A stretch of DNA of 64,000 bases from assembly GCF_030440515.1 (NCBI RefSeq), contig NZ_CP076543.1, positions 4,933,501 to 4,997,500 of the forward strand. Reading direction: 5' to 3'. Below, in pieces: positions 9,422 to 20,367 of the stretch. The DNA comes from Streptomyces xanthophaeus. GTDB lineage: Bacteria; Actinomycetota; Actinomycetes; Streptomycetales; Streptomycetaceae. Position 1 is the stretch's first letter; each line of letters starts with the position of its first letter. The notes below the pieces were generated by a model. It was not told the origin of the DNA, ran no database searches, and worked only from the letters and a program-made list of their open reading frames with translations. A program made the translations under genes and the position numbers.

Positions 9422-9577
9422 GGACAGTTCAGTTATCCGGAAAGAGTCGAATGTCGGATTTCTGTAAGTGAGACATGTGTCTCTTCAGGTCAACTGGCGT
9501 GTCCCGCCCCGGGGCTTGCGCAAACCCCGTCCTCACCTGCGCAAACACCCCTGCGGTGAGCGCAAGTAGGGGCCGTT

Positions 9578-9611
9578 TCTCCCCGATGTTCCTCGTTGAA
9601 CATCGGGGAGA
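9578..9611. promoter_or_regulatory. Perfect 14-bp inverted repeat over the rpf promoter
   Basis: TCTCCCCGATGTTC at 9578-9591 is exactly repeated in inverse at 9598-9611, with a 6-base loop. It overlaps the -35 box proposed for the downstream rpf gene, so an operator is more likely than a terminator; no T-run follows. Confidence 0.6.
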
Positions 9612-9625
9612 GACCTGTCTACCTT
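9596..9625 (+). promoter_or_regulatory. Putative promoter of the riboswitch-rpf transcript
   Basis: TTGAAC (9596-9601) and TACCTT (9620-9625) are 18 bp apart. Transcription would then start near 9632, just upstream of the riboswitch. Confidence 0.4.
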
Positions 9626-9660
9626 CTGAATCGCTCGCCACCGCGAGCTCCTTCGACCGC

Positions 9661-10599
<939 letters not shown>

Positions 10600-10660
10600 A
10601 CACTGCGGCAGAAGCCGCCGAAACCTGTACGCGGCGTCAGCTGACCCCGTGCAGGATTTC

Positions 10661-10695
10661 CACCGCCCGGCGCGTGCCCCACGCGCCGGGCGGTG
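10661..10695 (+). terminator. Terminator hairpin after rpf
   Basis: A perfect 15-bp stem (10661-10675 with 10681-10695) and a 5-base loop. There is only a short T run, as is usual in Streptomyces. Confidence 0.8.
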
Positions 10696-10822
10696 TTGCG
10701 TGTGGCCCCCGAAGGCCGATGATCAAGCTCCCTATGTCCCGGAAGAGGGGTATTCGGTCCCTTTTTCGTCCCAGGGTCCGGGCGGTCGGGCGGCCCAGTG
10801 CCCGGAGCCGGTTAGGCTCTAG

Positions 10823-12172
<1,350 letters not shown>

Positions 12173-12198
12173 TCACCCCCCTGAGGGGCTGGCCTCCG

Positions 12199-12239
12199 TA
12201 CGTCCCCGCACTCGGTCCCGTACCGTGTGCGGGGACGTA
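12199..12239 (+). terminator. Hairpin between eno and divIC
   Basis: A perfect 13-bp stem, TACGTCCCCGCAC (12199-12211) with 12227-12239, and a 15-base loop. It probably ends or reduces eno transcription. Confidence 0.7.
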
Positions 12240-12271
12240 TTGCGTAGTGCGTACCAAGGGGAGGCGGACCA

Positions 12272-12760
12272 ATGGCCGGGAACCGGGATCGGTTCTCCAC
12301 CTTCTCCACCGCGACCAGGCTCAAGCAGCTCGGCGAGCGGACCGCCGCCCACGTCTACCGGTCGCAGTCGCGGCGTCAGGTCCGCCGCAGCCGGCTCACC
12401 GGCCGCGCCGCGCTCCTGGTGCTCGTCCTCTGTACGCTGGTCGTCGCCCTCGCGTATCCGATGCGCCAGTACGTCTCCCAGCGTTCGGAGATCGCGAAGC
12501 AGCAGCGGGCCGCCGCGGCCGCGCGGGACCGCCTGGAGCGGCTCCGCGACGAGAAGGCCCGCTGGCAGGACGACGCCTACGCGGAGCAGCAGGCGCGCAA
12601 GCACCTGCACTTCCTGCGCCCGGGGGAGGTCGGCTACATCATGAGCGACCCCGGGGCCCAGCCCACGCAGCCGCACGGGACCGGCCACGCCGGCTCCGAC
12701 CGCCCCTGGTACTCCAACGTCTGGGACGGCGTCGACAAGGCCGACCGCCCCGGCGAGTGA
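12272..12760 (+). CDS. Septum formation initiator DivIC/FtsB family
   Basis: A 162-residue bitopic membrane protein. It has a basic cytoplasmic N-terminus (~50 residues), one membrane helix (residues ~50-68, LLVLVLCTLVVALAY), then a coiled coil of Arg/Glu/Ala heptads (~75-105), and a flexible C-terminal tail. This is the layout of DivIC/FtsB, which links the FtsQ/FtsL subcomplex in the divisome. The ATG at 12272 follows GGGGAGGCGG. Placement directly after enolase is characteristic in actinobacteria. DivIC is needed mainly in sporulation septation in Streptomyces, from general knowledge. Confidence 0.92.
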   Translation: MAGNRDRFSTFSTATRLKQLGERTAAHVYRSQSRRQVRRSRLTGRAALLVLVLCTLVVALAYPMRQYVSQRSEIAKQQRAAAAARDRLERLRDEKARWQDDAYAEQQARKHLHFLRPGEVGYIMSDPGAQPTQPHGTGHAGSDRPWYSNVWDGVDKADRPGE

Positions 12761-12808
12761 TCCGTACCGCAGCACCCATCCACGAGAACGAAGAGACTTC
12801 CTCCAGGC

Positions 12809-13360
12809 ATGCAGACGCCCCCGCCCCAGACCGACCGGACCGAGCCGACCGACGCGGACATCGAGGCGTTCGAGCAGCAGCTCGGCCGCCCGCCGCGCGG
12901 GCTGCGCGCCATCGCGCACCGCTGCCCCTGCGGGCAGCCGGACGTGGTGGAGACCGCCCCGCGGCTCCCCGACGGCACCCCCTTCCCGACGCTGTACTAC
13001 CTGACGTGCCCGCGCGCGGCCTCCGCGATCGGCACGCTGGAGGCCAACGGCGTGATGAAGGAGATGCAGGCCCGGCTCGCCGAGGACAAGGAACTGGCCG
13101 CCGCCTACCAGGCCGCCCACGAGGACTACATCCGGCGGCGCGACGCCATCGAGGTGCTCCAGGGCTTCCCGAGCGCCGGCGGCATGCCGGACCGGGTGAA
13201 GTGCCTGCACGTGCTGGTCGGCCACTCCCTGGCCGCCGGCCCCGGGGTGAACCCGTTCGGTGACGAGGCCCTGGCGATGCTGCCGGAGTGGTGGGCCAAG
13301 GGTGCCTGCGTCGTCCCGTGCGGGGAGAAGAAGACGGACGACAAGGAGCCGGGGGCGTGA
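12809..13360 (+). CDS. DUF501 family protein
   Basis: A 183-residue soluble protein. The conserved block is Cys-rich (HRCPCGQPD near residue 31 and LTCPRA near 69) with a second conserved His/Cys patch (CLHVLVGHSLAAGPGVNPFG, residues ~132-151), as in DUF501. The pattern could bind metal, but no activity is established. It sits between divIC and ppx and overlaps ppx by 4 bp, so the three are probably one operon and may be linked functionally. Confidence 0.93.
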   Translation: MQTPPPQTDRTEPTDADIEAFEQQLGRPPRGLRAIAHRCPCGQPDVVETAPRLPDGTPFPTLYYLTCPRAASAIGTLEANGVMKEMQARLAEDKELAAAYQAAHEDYIRRRDAIEVLQGFPSAGGMPDRVKCLHVLVGHSLAAGPGVNPFGDEALAMLPEWWAKGACVVPCGEKKTDDKEPGA

Positions 13361-14298
13361 CCCGGGTCGCCGCCGTCGACTGCGGTACGAACTCCATCCG
13401 GCTGCTGGTGGCGGACTGCGACCCGGCCACCGGCGAGCTGACCGAGCTGGACCGCCGGATGACCATCGTCCGGCTCGGCCAGGGCGTGGACCGCACCGGG
13501 CGCCTGGCCCCGGAGGCGCTGGAGCGCACCTTCGCCGCCTGCCGCGAGTACGCGGGCGTCATCAAGGAGTTCGGCGCGGAGCGGGTGCGCTTCGTGGCGA
13601 CCTCCGCCTCCCGGGACGCCGAGAACCGGGCGGACTTCGTCCGGGGCGTCCTGGACATCCTGGGCGTCGAGCCCGAGGTGATCTCCGGTGACCAGGAGGC
13701 GGAGTTCTCCTTCACCGGCGCCACCAAGGAGCTGACGGCGCACGAGCACCTGGAGCGGCCGTTCCTGGTGGTGGACATCGGCGGCGGCTCGACCGAGTTC
13801 GTGGTCGGCGAGGAGCACGTACGGGCCGCGCGGTCCGTGGACATCGGCTGCGTCCGGATGACCGAGCGGCACCTGGTGGTGGACGGGGTCGTCACCGACC
13901 CGCCGACCGCGGAGCAGGTCGCCGCGATCCGGGCCGACATCGAGGCGGCGCTGGACCTGGCCGCCGAGACCGTCCCGCTGGCCGAGGCGCGCACGCTGGT
14001 GGGCCTGGCCGGCTCGGTGACCACGGTCGCCGGGATCGCGCTGGGGCTGCCGGAGTACCTCTCGTCGGCCATCCACCACTCCCGGATCTCCTACGAGCAG
14101 GTGCGGGAGATCAGCGAGCGGATGCTGACGTCGACGCACGCCGAGCGCGCGGCGATCCCCGTGATGCATCCGGGCCGGGTGGACGTGATCGGGGCGGGCG
14201 CGCTGGTGCTGCTGGCGATCATGGAACGCATCGGCGCTTCCGAGGTTGTCGTGTCGGAGCACGACATCCTCGATGGAATCGCTTGGTCCATCGCCTGA
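13357..14298 (+). CDS. Exopolyphosphatase, Ppx/GppA family
   Basis: A 313-residue ASKHA-fold phosphatase. It has the N-terminal phosphate-binding loop AAVDCGTNSIRLLVAD, the second phosphate loop VVDIGGGSTEFVVG, and the C-terminal GLAGSVTTVAG. Members hydrolyse polyphosphate and/or pppGpp, so it may tie into the stringent response. Lengths near 310 are typical for the short actinobacterial forms. The GTG at 13357 overlaps the DUF501 stop by 4 bp, with AAGGAG upstream at 13343-13348. Confidence 0.94.
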   Translation: MTRVAAVDCGTNSIRLLVADCDPATGELTELDRRMTIVRLGQGVDRTGRLAPEALERTFAACREYAGVIKEFGAERVRFVATSASRDAENRADFVRGVLDILGVEPEVISGDQEAEFSFTGATKELTAHEHLERPFLVVDIGGGSTEFVVGEEHVRAARSVDIGCVRMTERHLVVDGVVTDPPTAEQVAAIRADIEAALDLAAETVPLAEARTLVGLAGSVTTVAGIALGLPEYLSSAIHHSRISYEQVREISERMLTSTHAERAAIPVMHPGRVDVIGAGALVLLAIMERIGASEVVVSEHDILDGIAWSIA

Positions 14299-14352
14299 AC
14301 GACCTTCGAAGCAGCTTGTGAGGGGCTCTCGGGCCCGTGATCCACATCAAGT

Positions 14353-14370
14353 TCGTGAAGTTCTTCACAA
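14353..14370. promoter_or_regulatory. Rex-operator-like site 1
   Basis: TCGTGAAGTTCTTCACAA differs in a single arm position from the Rex consensus TTGTGAA-N4-TTCACAA. It lies 336 bp before ndh. Rex is an NADH-sensing repressor that controls respiratory genes, including ndh, in Streptomyces. Confidence 0.7.
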
Positions 14371-14371
14371 G

Positions 14372-14439
14372 GAAAAAGGGTCTGTGAGGCCGACGGAAGG
14401 GTCCTTCGGGGCCCTCCGGAGGCCCTCAGGCCCTTTTTC
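14372..14439 (+). terminator. Terminator after ppx
   Basis: GAAAAAGGG and the following bases (from 14372) pair with the complementary CCTCAGGCCCTTTTTC at 14424-14439, with an inner CCTCCGGAGG palindrome, and the right arm ends in five T. It should stop the eno-ppx transcript. The Rex-like site 1 is directly upstream. Confidence 0.7.
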
Positions 14440-14637
14440 GCGTGCGTTCGTGCGATCGGCGGAGGCGACGGGATCCGCGTCGGAGGTATGGACGAACCCC
14501 TGTGGTCCAGTCCGCTTTCGGCCTAGGAGGCCAGTTCAGGACGGGTGAACAACGACTCCGGACGCCTTCTGGTTCCCGTCGCGCACCATGACCTCGGTCA
14601 CGTGGGCGGCGGAGTGTAGCAGAGGGTCTCCCAGTCC

Positions 14638-14655
14638 TTGTGAAGGGGCTCACGA
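14638..14655. promoter_or_regulatory. Rex-operator-like site 2
   Basis: TTGTGAAGGGGCTCACGA has a perfect left arm and two mismatches in the right arm to the Rex consensus. It ends 33 bp before the ndh start, a suitable place to block the promoter. Confidence 0.6.
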
Positions 14656-14688
14656 GCGACACCCCATTGGGTGCTGGATACTCGTTCC

Positions 14689-16071
14689 ATGAGCACCACG
14701 GAGCGTCCCAGGATCCTCGTTGTAGGAGGTGGGTACGTAGGCCTGTACGCAGCCAAGCGCATCATGAAGAAGATGCGCTACGGCGAGGCGACCGTCACGG
14801 TCGTCGACCCGCGCTCGTACATGACCTACCAGCCCTTCCTCCCTGAAGTGGCCGCAGGCAGCATCTCGCCTCGGCACGTCGTCGTCCCGCTGCGACGCGT
14901 GCTGCCCAAGGCAGAGGTTCTCACCGGCCGGGTCACCAGCATCGACCAGGACCGCAAGGTCGCCGTCGTCACGCCGCTCGTCGGCGAGGCGTACGAGCTG
15001 CCCTTCGACTACCTGGTGATCGCGCTCGGCGCCGTCTCCCGCACCTTCCCGATCCCCGGCCTCGCCGAACAGGGCATCGGTATGAAGGGCGTCGAAGAGG
15101 GCATCGGCCTGCGCAACCACGTTCTCGAGCAGCTCGACAAGGCCGAGTCCACGACGGACGAGAACGTCCGCCGCAAGGCCCTCACCTTCGTCTTCGTCGG
15201 CGGCGGCTTCGCCGGTGCGGAGACCATCGGTGAGGTCGAGGACATGGCCCGGGACGCCGCGAAGTACTACTCCACGATCAAGCGCGAGGACATGCGCTTC
15301 ATCCTGGTCGACGCGGCCGACAAGATCCTTCCCGAGGTCGGGCCCAAGCTCGGCACCTGGGGCAAGGAGCACCTCGAGTCCCGCGGCATCGAGATCTACC
15401 TCAGCACCTCCATGGACTCCTGCGTGGACGGCCACGTGGTGCTGAAGAACGGCCTCGAGGTCGACTCCAACACCATCGTGTGGACCGCCGGCGTCAAGCC
15501 GAACCCGGCCCTGGCCCGCTACGGCCTGCCGCTCGGCCCCCGCGGCCACGTGGACGCCCAGCCGACCCTCCAGGTCACGGGCACCGACTACATCTGGGCC
15601 GCGGGCGACAACGCCCAGGTCCCGGACGTGGCCGCCCGCAAGGCCGGTGTCGAGAACGCCTGGTGCCCGCCGAACGCCCAGCACGCGCTGCGTCAGGCCA
15701 AGGTCCTCGGCGACAACGTCATCTCGGGCATGCGGGGCTTCCCGCAGGCCGAGTACTCGCACTCCAACAAGGGTGCGGTGGCAGGCCTCGGCCTCCACAA
15801 GGGCGTCGCGATGATCGTCATGGGCAAGACGAAGATCAAGCTCAAGGGCCGGCTGGCCTGGTACATGCACCGTGGCTACCACGGCATGGCCATGCCGACC
15901 TGGAACCGCAAGATCCGTGTCTTCGCCGACTGGACCCTCGCGATGTTCCTCAAGCGCGAGGTCGTCTCCCTCGGTGCGCTGGAGACCCCCCGCGAGGAGT
16001 TCTACGAGGCCGCCAAGCCGGCGCCGGCTCCGGCCGCCGCCGCTGCCCCGGCCGCGAAGGCCAAGGCCTGA
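14689..16071 (+). CDS. ndh: Type II NADH dehydrogenase (Ndh)
   Basis: A 460-residue membrane-associated flavoprotein that passes electrons from NADH to menaquinone without proton pumping. It has the FAD loop ILVVGGGYVGLYAAK and the NADH loop FVFVGGGFAGAET, then a conserved C-terminal membrane-binding segment around MAMPTWNRKIRVFADW and an Ala/Pro-rich tail. The ATG at 14689 starts MSTTERPRILVVGGG; a GTG at 14671 is in frame but lacks conservation. Two Rex-like sites upstream suggest repression when NADH is low. It is probably monocistronic, with a strong terminator after it. Confidence 0.96.
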   Translation: MSTTERPRILVVGGGYVGLYAAKRIMKKMRYGEATVTVVDPRSYMTYQPFLPEVAAGSISPRHVVVPLRRVLPKAEVLTGRVTSIDQDRKVAVVTPLVGEAYELPFDYLVIALGAVSRTFPIPGLAEQGIGMKGVEEGIGLRNHVLEQLDKAESTTDENVRRKALTFVFVGGGFAGAETIGEVEDMARDAAKYYSTIKREDMRFILVDAADKILPEVGPKLGTWGKEHLESRGIEIYLSTSMDSCVDGHVVLKNGLEVDSNTIVWTAGVKPNPALARYGLPLGPRGHVDAQPTLQVTGTDYIWAAGDNAQVPDVAARKAGVENAWCPPNAQHALRQAKVLGDNVISGMRGFPQAEYSHSNKGAVAGLGLHKGVAMIVMGKTKIKLKGRLAWYMHRGYHGMAMPTWNRKIRVFADWTLAMFLKREVVSLGALETPREEFYEAAKPAPAPAAAAAPAAKAKA

Positions 16072-16127
16072 CCTTTGTGACCGGCAGGACCTGAGCTCCA
16101 CCTGCCTCACGTGCTCCATCTGCTCCA

Positions 16128-16154
16128 CCTGTACGACCTGTACGACCTGTACGA
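16128..16154 (+). repeat. Three 9-bp tandem repeats in the ndh 3' region
   Basis: CCTGTACGA occurs three times without interruption. Degenerate copies of the pattern CTCCATCTGCTCCAC precede it. The array lies between the ndh stop and its terminator. Confidence 0.75.
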
Positions 16155-16156
16155 CC

Positions 16157-16200
16157 CCGAAGGGGCCGCCCGCCATCCGTGGTGCGGGCGGCCCCTTCGG
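16157..16200 (+). terminator. Terminator after ndh
   Basis: A perfect 17-bp GC-rich stem (16157-16173 with 16184-16200) and a 10-base loop. Confidence 0.85.
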
Positions 16201-16258
16201 CGTACCCGGGGCCCGGGATGGGTAGACGGAGGGGTCGGAGCTTTTGTGGAGGTGCGCC

Positions 16259-17659
16259 ATGACCGACGCCGCGCCGCGGCTCGCCGTTGTTGCCGAGACC
16301 CTGCTGGGTGCCCCGCTGCCGGTACGCGTGCGGGCCTGGGACGGCAGCGAGGCCGGCCCGCCCGACGGCCCCGTGCTCGTCATCCACGACCGCCGCGCCG
16401 TGCGGCGGATGCTGTGGAGGCCCGGGGAGCTGGGGCTGGCCCGCGCCTGGGTGGCGGGCGAACTGACGGTCGAAGGCAATCTGTTCGACCTGCTGGACCG
16501 GGTGGCGGGCCTGCTGTGGGAACGCGGGCCGGACCTGCCGCCCGTCGGCCCCGCCGTCTCCACGGCCCAGACCGGGCCAGGGCCGCTCGCGGCCCTGGGG
16601 AACCTCGCGCGCCGCGCCGGGCTCCCCGCGCTCTCCGACCTGCCGGGGGCGCGGTGGCGCGACGCCGCCCACCGGGCGGCCGCGCGCGAGCTGATCGCCC
16701 TCGCCGGACCGCTGCCGCCGCCCCCGCCCCCCGCCGAGGAGGCGGACCGGCGGGGCGGGGCACGCCACAGCAAGAGCCGTGACCGCCGGGCCGTCAGCCA
16801 CCACTACGACGTCGGCAACGACTTCTACGAACGGGTCCTCGGCCCCTCGATGGTGTACTCCTGCGCCTACTGGAGCCCCGGCTCCACCCTGGAGCAGGCC
16901 CAGCACGACAAGCTCGACCTGGTCTGCCGCAAGCTCGCCCTGCGGCCCGGGGACCGGCTGCTCGACGTCGGCTGCGGCTGGGGCTCCATGGCGCTGCACG
17001 CCGCCCGCGAGTACGGCGTCCGGGTCACCGGGGTCACGCTCTCCCGCGAGCAGGCCGTGTACGCCCGTAAACGGGTCGCGGACGAGGGACTGACCGACCT
17101 GGTGGACATCCGGATCCAGGACTACCGGGACGTCAAGGACGGACCGTACGAGGCCATTTCCTCCATCGGGATGGCCGAACACGTCGGGGCCGACCGCTAC
17201 CGCGACTACGCCCGCACCCTGCACGCCCTGCTGCGCCCCGGCGGGCGGCTGCTGAACCACCAGATCGCCCGTCCGCCGGAGCCGGACGAGGAGGCGTACC
17301 GGGTCGACGAGTTCATCGACGCCTACGTCTTCCCCGACGGCGAGCTCTCCCCGCTCGGCACCACCGTCGGCGAACTGGAGCGGGCCGGCTTCGAGGTCCG
17401 CGACGTGGAGGCGCTGCGCGAGCACTACGGGCTGACCCTGCGGGCCTGGGTGGCCCGGCTGGAGGAGCACTGGGCGGAGGCGGTCCGGCTGACCTCGCCC
17501 GGGCGGGCCCGCGTCTGGCAGCTCTACATGGCGGCCTGCGCGCTCGGCTTCGAGCGGGGCCGGCTCGGGGTCAACCAGGTGCTCGCGGTACGGCCCACGG
17601 CCTCCGGGGACGCCAGGCTGCCGCTGCGGCTGCGCACCTGGGACGCAGAAACGGTCTAG
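16259..17659 (+). CDS. Cyclopropane-fatty-acyl-phospholipid synthase-type methyltransferase
   Basis: A 466-residue SAM-dependent enzyme of the CFA/mycolic-acid methyltransferase family, which adds a methylene group across double bonds of phospholipid acyl chains. The C-terminal half carries the SAM motif LLDVGCGWGSMALHAA, the GMAEHVG segment, and VYSCAYW with the characteristic cysteine. The N-terminal ~170 residues are the lipid-facing domain, with a low-complexity Pro/Arg stretch. The ATG at 16259 has TGGAGG at 16247-16252; a start at 16244 would lie on the ribosome site. Confidence 0.92.
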   Translation: MTDAAPRLAVVAETLLGAPLPVRVRAWDGSEAGPPDGPVLVIHDRRAVRRMLWRPGELGLARAWVAGELTVEGNLFDLLDRVAGLLWERGPDLPPVGPAVSTAQTGPGPLAALGNLARRAGLPALSDLPGARWRDAAHRAAARELIALAGPLPPPPPPAEEADRRGGARHSKSRDRRAVSHHYDVGNDFYERVLGPSMVYSCAYWSPGSTLEQAQHDKLDLVCRKLALRPGDRLLDVGCGWGSMALHAAREYGVRVTGVTLSREQAVYARKRVADEGLTDLVDIRIQDYRDVKDGPYEAISSIGMAEHVGADRYRDYARTLHALLRPGGRLLNHQIARPPEPDEEAYRVDEFIDAYVFPDGELSPLGTTVGELERAGFEVRDVEALREHYGLTLRAWVARLEEHWAEAVRLTSPGRARVWQLYMAACALGFERGRLGVNQVLAVRPTASGDARLPLRLRTWDAETV

Positions 17660-17662
17660 CAG

Positions 17663-17698
17663 CCCCATGGGAACCCCCATGGGAACCCCCACGGGAAC
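17663..17698 (+). repeat. Three 12-bp tandem repeats
   Basis: CCCCATGGGAAC is repeated twice exactly and a third time with one change (CCCCACGGGAAC), directly between the cfa stop and the terminator. Confidence 0.8.
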
Positions 17699-17737
17699 GC
17701 GGAAGGGCCCCAGGCGATGCCTGGGGCCCTTCCGCGT
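17697..17737. terminator. Bidirectional terminator between cfa and the ABC permease
   Basis: A perfect 19-bp stem (17697-17715 with 17719-17737) between converging genes. Confidence 0.88.
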
Positions 17738-17758
17738 CCTGCGCCGCTGCCGCGGGTG

Positions 17759-20308
17759 CTACTCCGTCTTGATGGCGGTCAGCATGTTCAGGCGGGCGGC
17801 GCTGCGGGCCGGCCACATGGCGGCCAGGACACCGACCACGGCGGCCAGCAGGAGGAAGATGCCGATCCGGTCCCACGGGAGGATCAGTTCGTAGTTCGGC
17901 ATGGACTTCGCGATCGTGGTGCCCACGGCCCAGGCGAGGAAGACGCCGATGGCGACACCCAGGACCGCTCCGAAGAGCGAGATCACCACGGCCTCCAGGC
18001 GGATCATGTTCTTGACCCGGCCCCGGTCGAGACCGATCGCCCGCAGCATGCCGATCTCCTGGGTCCGCTCGAAGACGGACATGGCCAGGGTGTTGACCAC
18101 GCCGAGCACCGAGATGACCAGTGCCATGCCGAGCAGGCCGTACATGATGTTCAGCATCGTGTTGATCATGCCGCCCATCTCGTTGCGCATGTCCTGCTGG
18201 GTGGCGACGGTGATGGCCGGGTTCTTGCCGAGGGCGTCGACGACCTTCTGCTGGGCGGCCTTGGAGGCCCCGCCGTCGACGTTGACGTACACCTCGGGGA
18301 TGTACATCTCCTCGCTGTGCTCGGAGAGGATCTTGTTGTCGATGACGTAGGGGGAGAGCAGGCCCTCCATGTCCTTGTAGATCGCGCCGACCTTGACGGA
18401 CGCCTCCTGGCCGTCGTCGTACTTCAGCTTGATCGGGGTGCCGACCGTGAACTTCTGCTTCTTGGCGGTCTTCTCGGCGACGGCGACCTCGCCCTTGCCG
18501 AGGCTGTCGAGCGAGCCGCTGAGGACCTCGACGTTGAGGAGCTGGCCGATGGTGGCCGGGTTGACGCCGGAGGCGGCCCGGAAGTCGCCGTCGACCAGGA
18601 AGTAGCCGGCCGTCTGCGGGGAGACCGCCTTGATGCCGGGGGCCTTGGCGAGGGTCTCGGCCACGGACTTGTCGAGGCTGCCCGCGTCGGAGGACATGGA
18701 GACCCGGTAGTCGGCCTTGAGCTTCTCGGTGCTCATCCGGTCGACGACCTTGCCGACGGTGATGCCGAGCACCGACAGCGTGGTGACCAGGGTCAGCCCG
18801 ATCGCCAGGGAGGCGGCGGTGACGGCGGTGCGGCGCGGGTTGCGGACGGCGTTCTGGGAGGCCAGCTTGCCGGGGATCCCGAACAGCTTCTCCAGCAGCG
18901 GGCGGACGGTGCCGATGACCGGCTTGGAGAGCAGCGGCAGCAGCACGATCATGCCGATCAGCATGAAGAAGGCGCCGGCGCCCATGGTCATGCGGCCCGA
19001 GTCGCCGCCCGTGGACACGCCCAGGAAGACCAGGCCGATGCCGCCGAGGCTGATGATCGAGCCGAGGATGTTGCGTACGAGCAGGGACTTCGAGGTGGCC
19101 GGCAGGTGGGCGCTGCCCATGGCGGCGACCGGGGCGATCTTGCCGGTGCGCCAGGCCGGCAGCACGGCGGCGACGGTGGTGACGACGACGCCGATGACGA
19201 GGGCGGCGGCGACGGTGCCGGGGGCGATCACGAGTGCGCCGCCCGGCAGCTTGGCGCCGAGGGAGCCGATGACGGAACGGATCCCGATCGCCAGGCCGAT
19301 GCCGCTGACCAGGCCGACGGCGGCCGACAGGACGCCGACGACGAGGGCCTCGCTGAGCACGGAGCGCATGACCTGACCGCGGTTGGCGCCGACGGCGCGC
19401 AGCAGGGCCAGCTCCTTGGTGCGCTGGGTGACCAGCATGGTGAAGGTGTTGTAGATCAGGAAGACGCCGACGAAGAGCGAGATGCCGGCGAAGACGAGCA
19501 GCATCGTGCTGAGGTTGCTGAGGCCCTTCTCGATCTGCTTGGCCTGATCGGCGGCGAGCGCCGCGCCGGTCTGCGCCTTGGCGTTCTTGTCGAGCAGCGG
19601 CTTGATGTCGGCGAGCAGCTTGTCGGCGGAGGTGCCGTTCTTCGCGCCGACCGACAGCTCCTGGAAGTAGCCGGGCTTGAGGTAGAGCTCCTGGGCGACC
19701 TTGGTCTCGAAGAGGACCAGGCTGCCGCCGGCCTGGACGGCGCCGTCCTCGGTGGTGAAGACGCCGGCGAGGGAGTACTCCTTGACCGGGCCGTTGGTGG
19801 CGACGCGGACCTTGTCGCCGACCTTGTAGTTGCCCTTGTCGGCGGTGGCCTTGTCGAGGGCGATCTCGTCGGCCTTGGCCGGGCCGGCGCCCTGGGCGAA
19901 GGTGTAGCGCGGGTCCTTGCCGTCCTTGACGGGCGTGTAGTTGGCGCCCTGGTTGGACCAGCCGGAGCCGATCAGCTTGCCGTTCTCGTCGCCGACGCCG
20001 GCGAAGCCCGCGACGCGGCCGGAGACGGTGTCGACGCCCGGGAGCGCCTTGATCTTGTCGAGGGTCTGCTGGCCGAGGCCGGGCTCGCCCTCCTTCTCGC
20101 CCTGCTCGTTGCGGCCCTGGCCGTACGAGGTGACCGAGACGGCGATGCCCTCGTAGCTCTTGGCGGACTGGCCGGAGAGGGACTTCTTGAGGGTGTCGGT
20201 GAAGACGAGGGTGCCGGAGACGAAGGCGACGCCGAGGGTGACGGCGAGCACCGTCATCAGCAGCCGGGCCTTGTGCGCGAGGACGTTGCGCAGGGCGGTA
20301 CGGAACAT
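17759..20308 (-). CDS. ABC transporter permease, FtsX/MacB type
   Basis: An 849-residue protein with two FtsX repeats. Each has a membrane triplet followed by the signature TKELALLRAVGANRGQVM (first copy) or TQEIGMLRAIGLDRGRVK (second copy), with a long extracytoplasmic domain after the first N-terminal helix and another between the repeats. This matches duplicated MacB/LolCE-like exporters in actinobacteria. The neighbouring ATPase gene ends 59 bp upstream, so both are probably one transcript with the ATPase first. The substrate is unknown; lipids, lipoproteins, peptides or antimicrobials are typical for the family. Confidence 0.93.
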   Translation of the reverse strand: MFRTALRNVLAHKARLLMTVLAVTLGVAFVSGTLVFTDTLKKSLSGQSAKSYEGIAVSVTSYGQGRNEQGEKEGEPGLGQQTLDKIKALPGVDTVSGRVAGFAGVGDENGKLIGSGWSNQGANYTPVKDGKDPRYTFAQGAGPAKADEIALDKATADKGNYKVGDKVRVATNGPVKEYSLAGVFTTEDGAVQAGGSLVLFETKVAQELYLKPGYFQELSVGAKNGTSADKLLADIKPLLDKNAKAQTGAALAADQAKQIEKGLSNLSTMLLVFAGISLFVGVFLIYNTFTMLVTQRTKELALLRAVGANRGQVMRSVLSEALVVGVLSAAVGLVSGIGLAIGIRSVIGSLGAKLPGGALVIAPGTVAAALVIGVVVTTVAAVLPAWRTGKIAPVAAMGSAHLPATSKSLLVRNILGSIISLGGIGLVFLGVSTGGDSGRMTMGAGAFFMLIGMIVLLPLLSKPVIGTVRPLLEKLFGIPGKLASQNAVRNPRRTAVTAASLAIGLTLVTTLSVLGITVGKVVDRMSTEKLKADYRVSMSSDAGSLDKSVAETLAKAPGIKAVSPQTAGYFLVDGDFRAASGVNPATIGQLLNVEVLSGSLDSLGKGEVAVAEKTAKKQKFTVGTPIKLKYDDGQEASVKVGAIYKDMEGLLSPYVIDNKILSEHSEEMYIPEVYVNVDGGASKAAQQKVVDALGKNPAITVATQQDMRNEMGGMINTMLNIMYGLLGMALVISVLGVVNTLAMSVFERTQEIGMLRAIGLDRGRVKNMIRLEAVVISLFGAVLGVAIGVFLAWAVGTTIAKSMPNYELILPWDRIGIFLLLAAVVGVLAAMWPARSAARLNMLTAIKTE

Positions 20309-20367
20309 GGGGGATCTCAGTCCTGGGGCTGGAAGTCTGGAGGAGGGGCGGGGAGGGAGATCCCGGG

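Noticed and set aside
14440..14636. Possible tRNA or small RNA before ndh
   Set aside because: No acceptor stem, no T arm and no tRNA consensus could be placed. The stretch holds only a weak hairpin around TGGAC/GTCCA.
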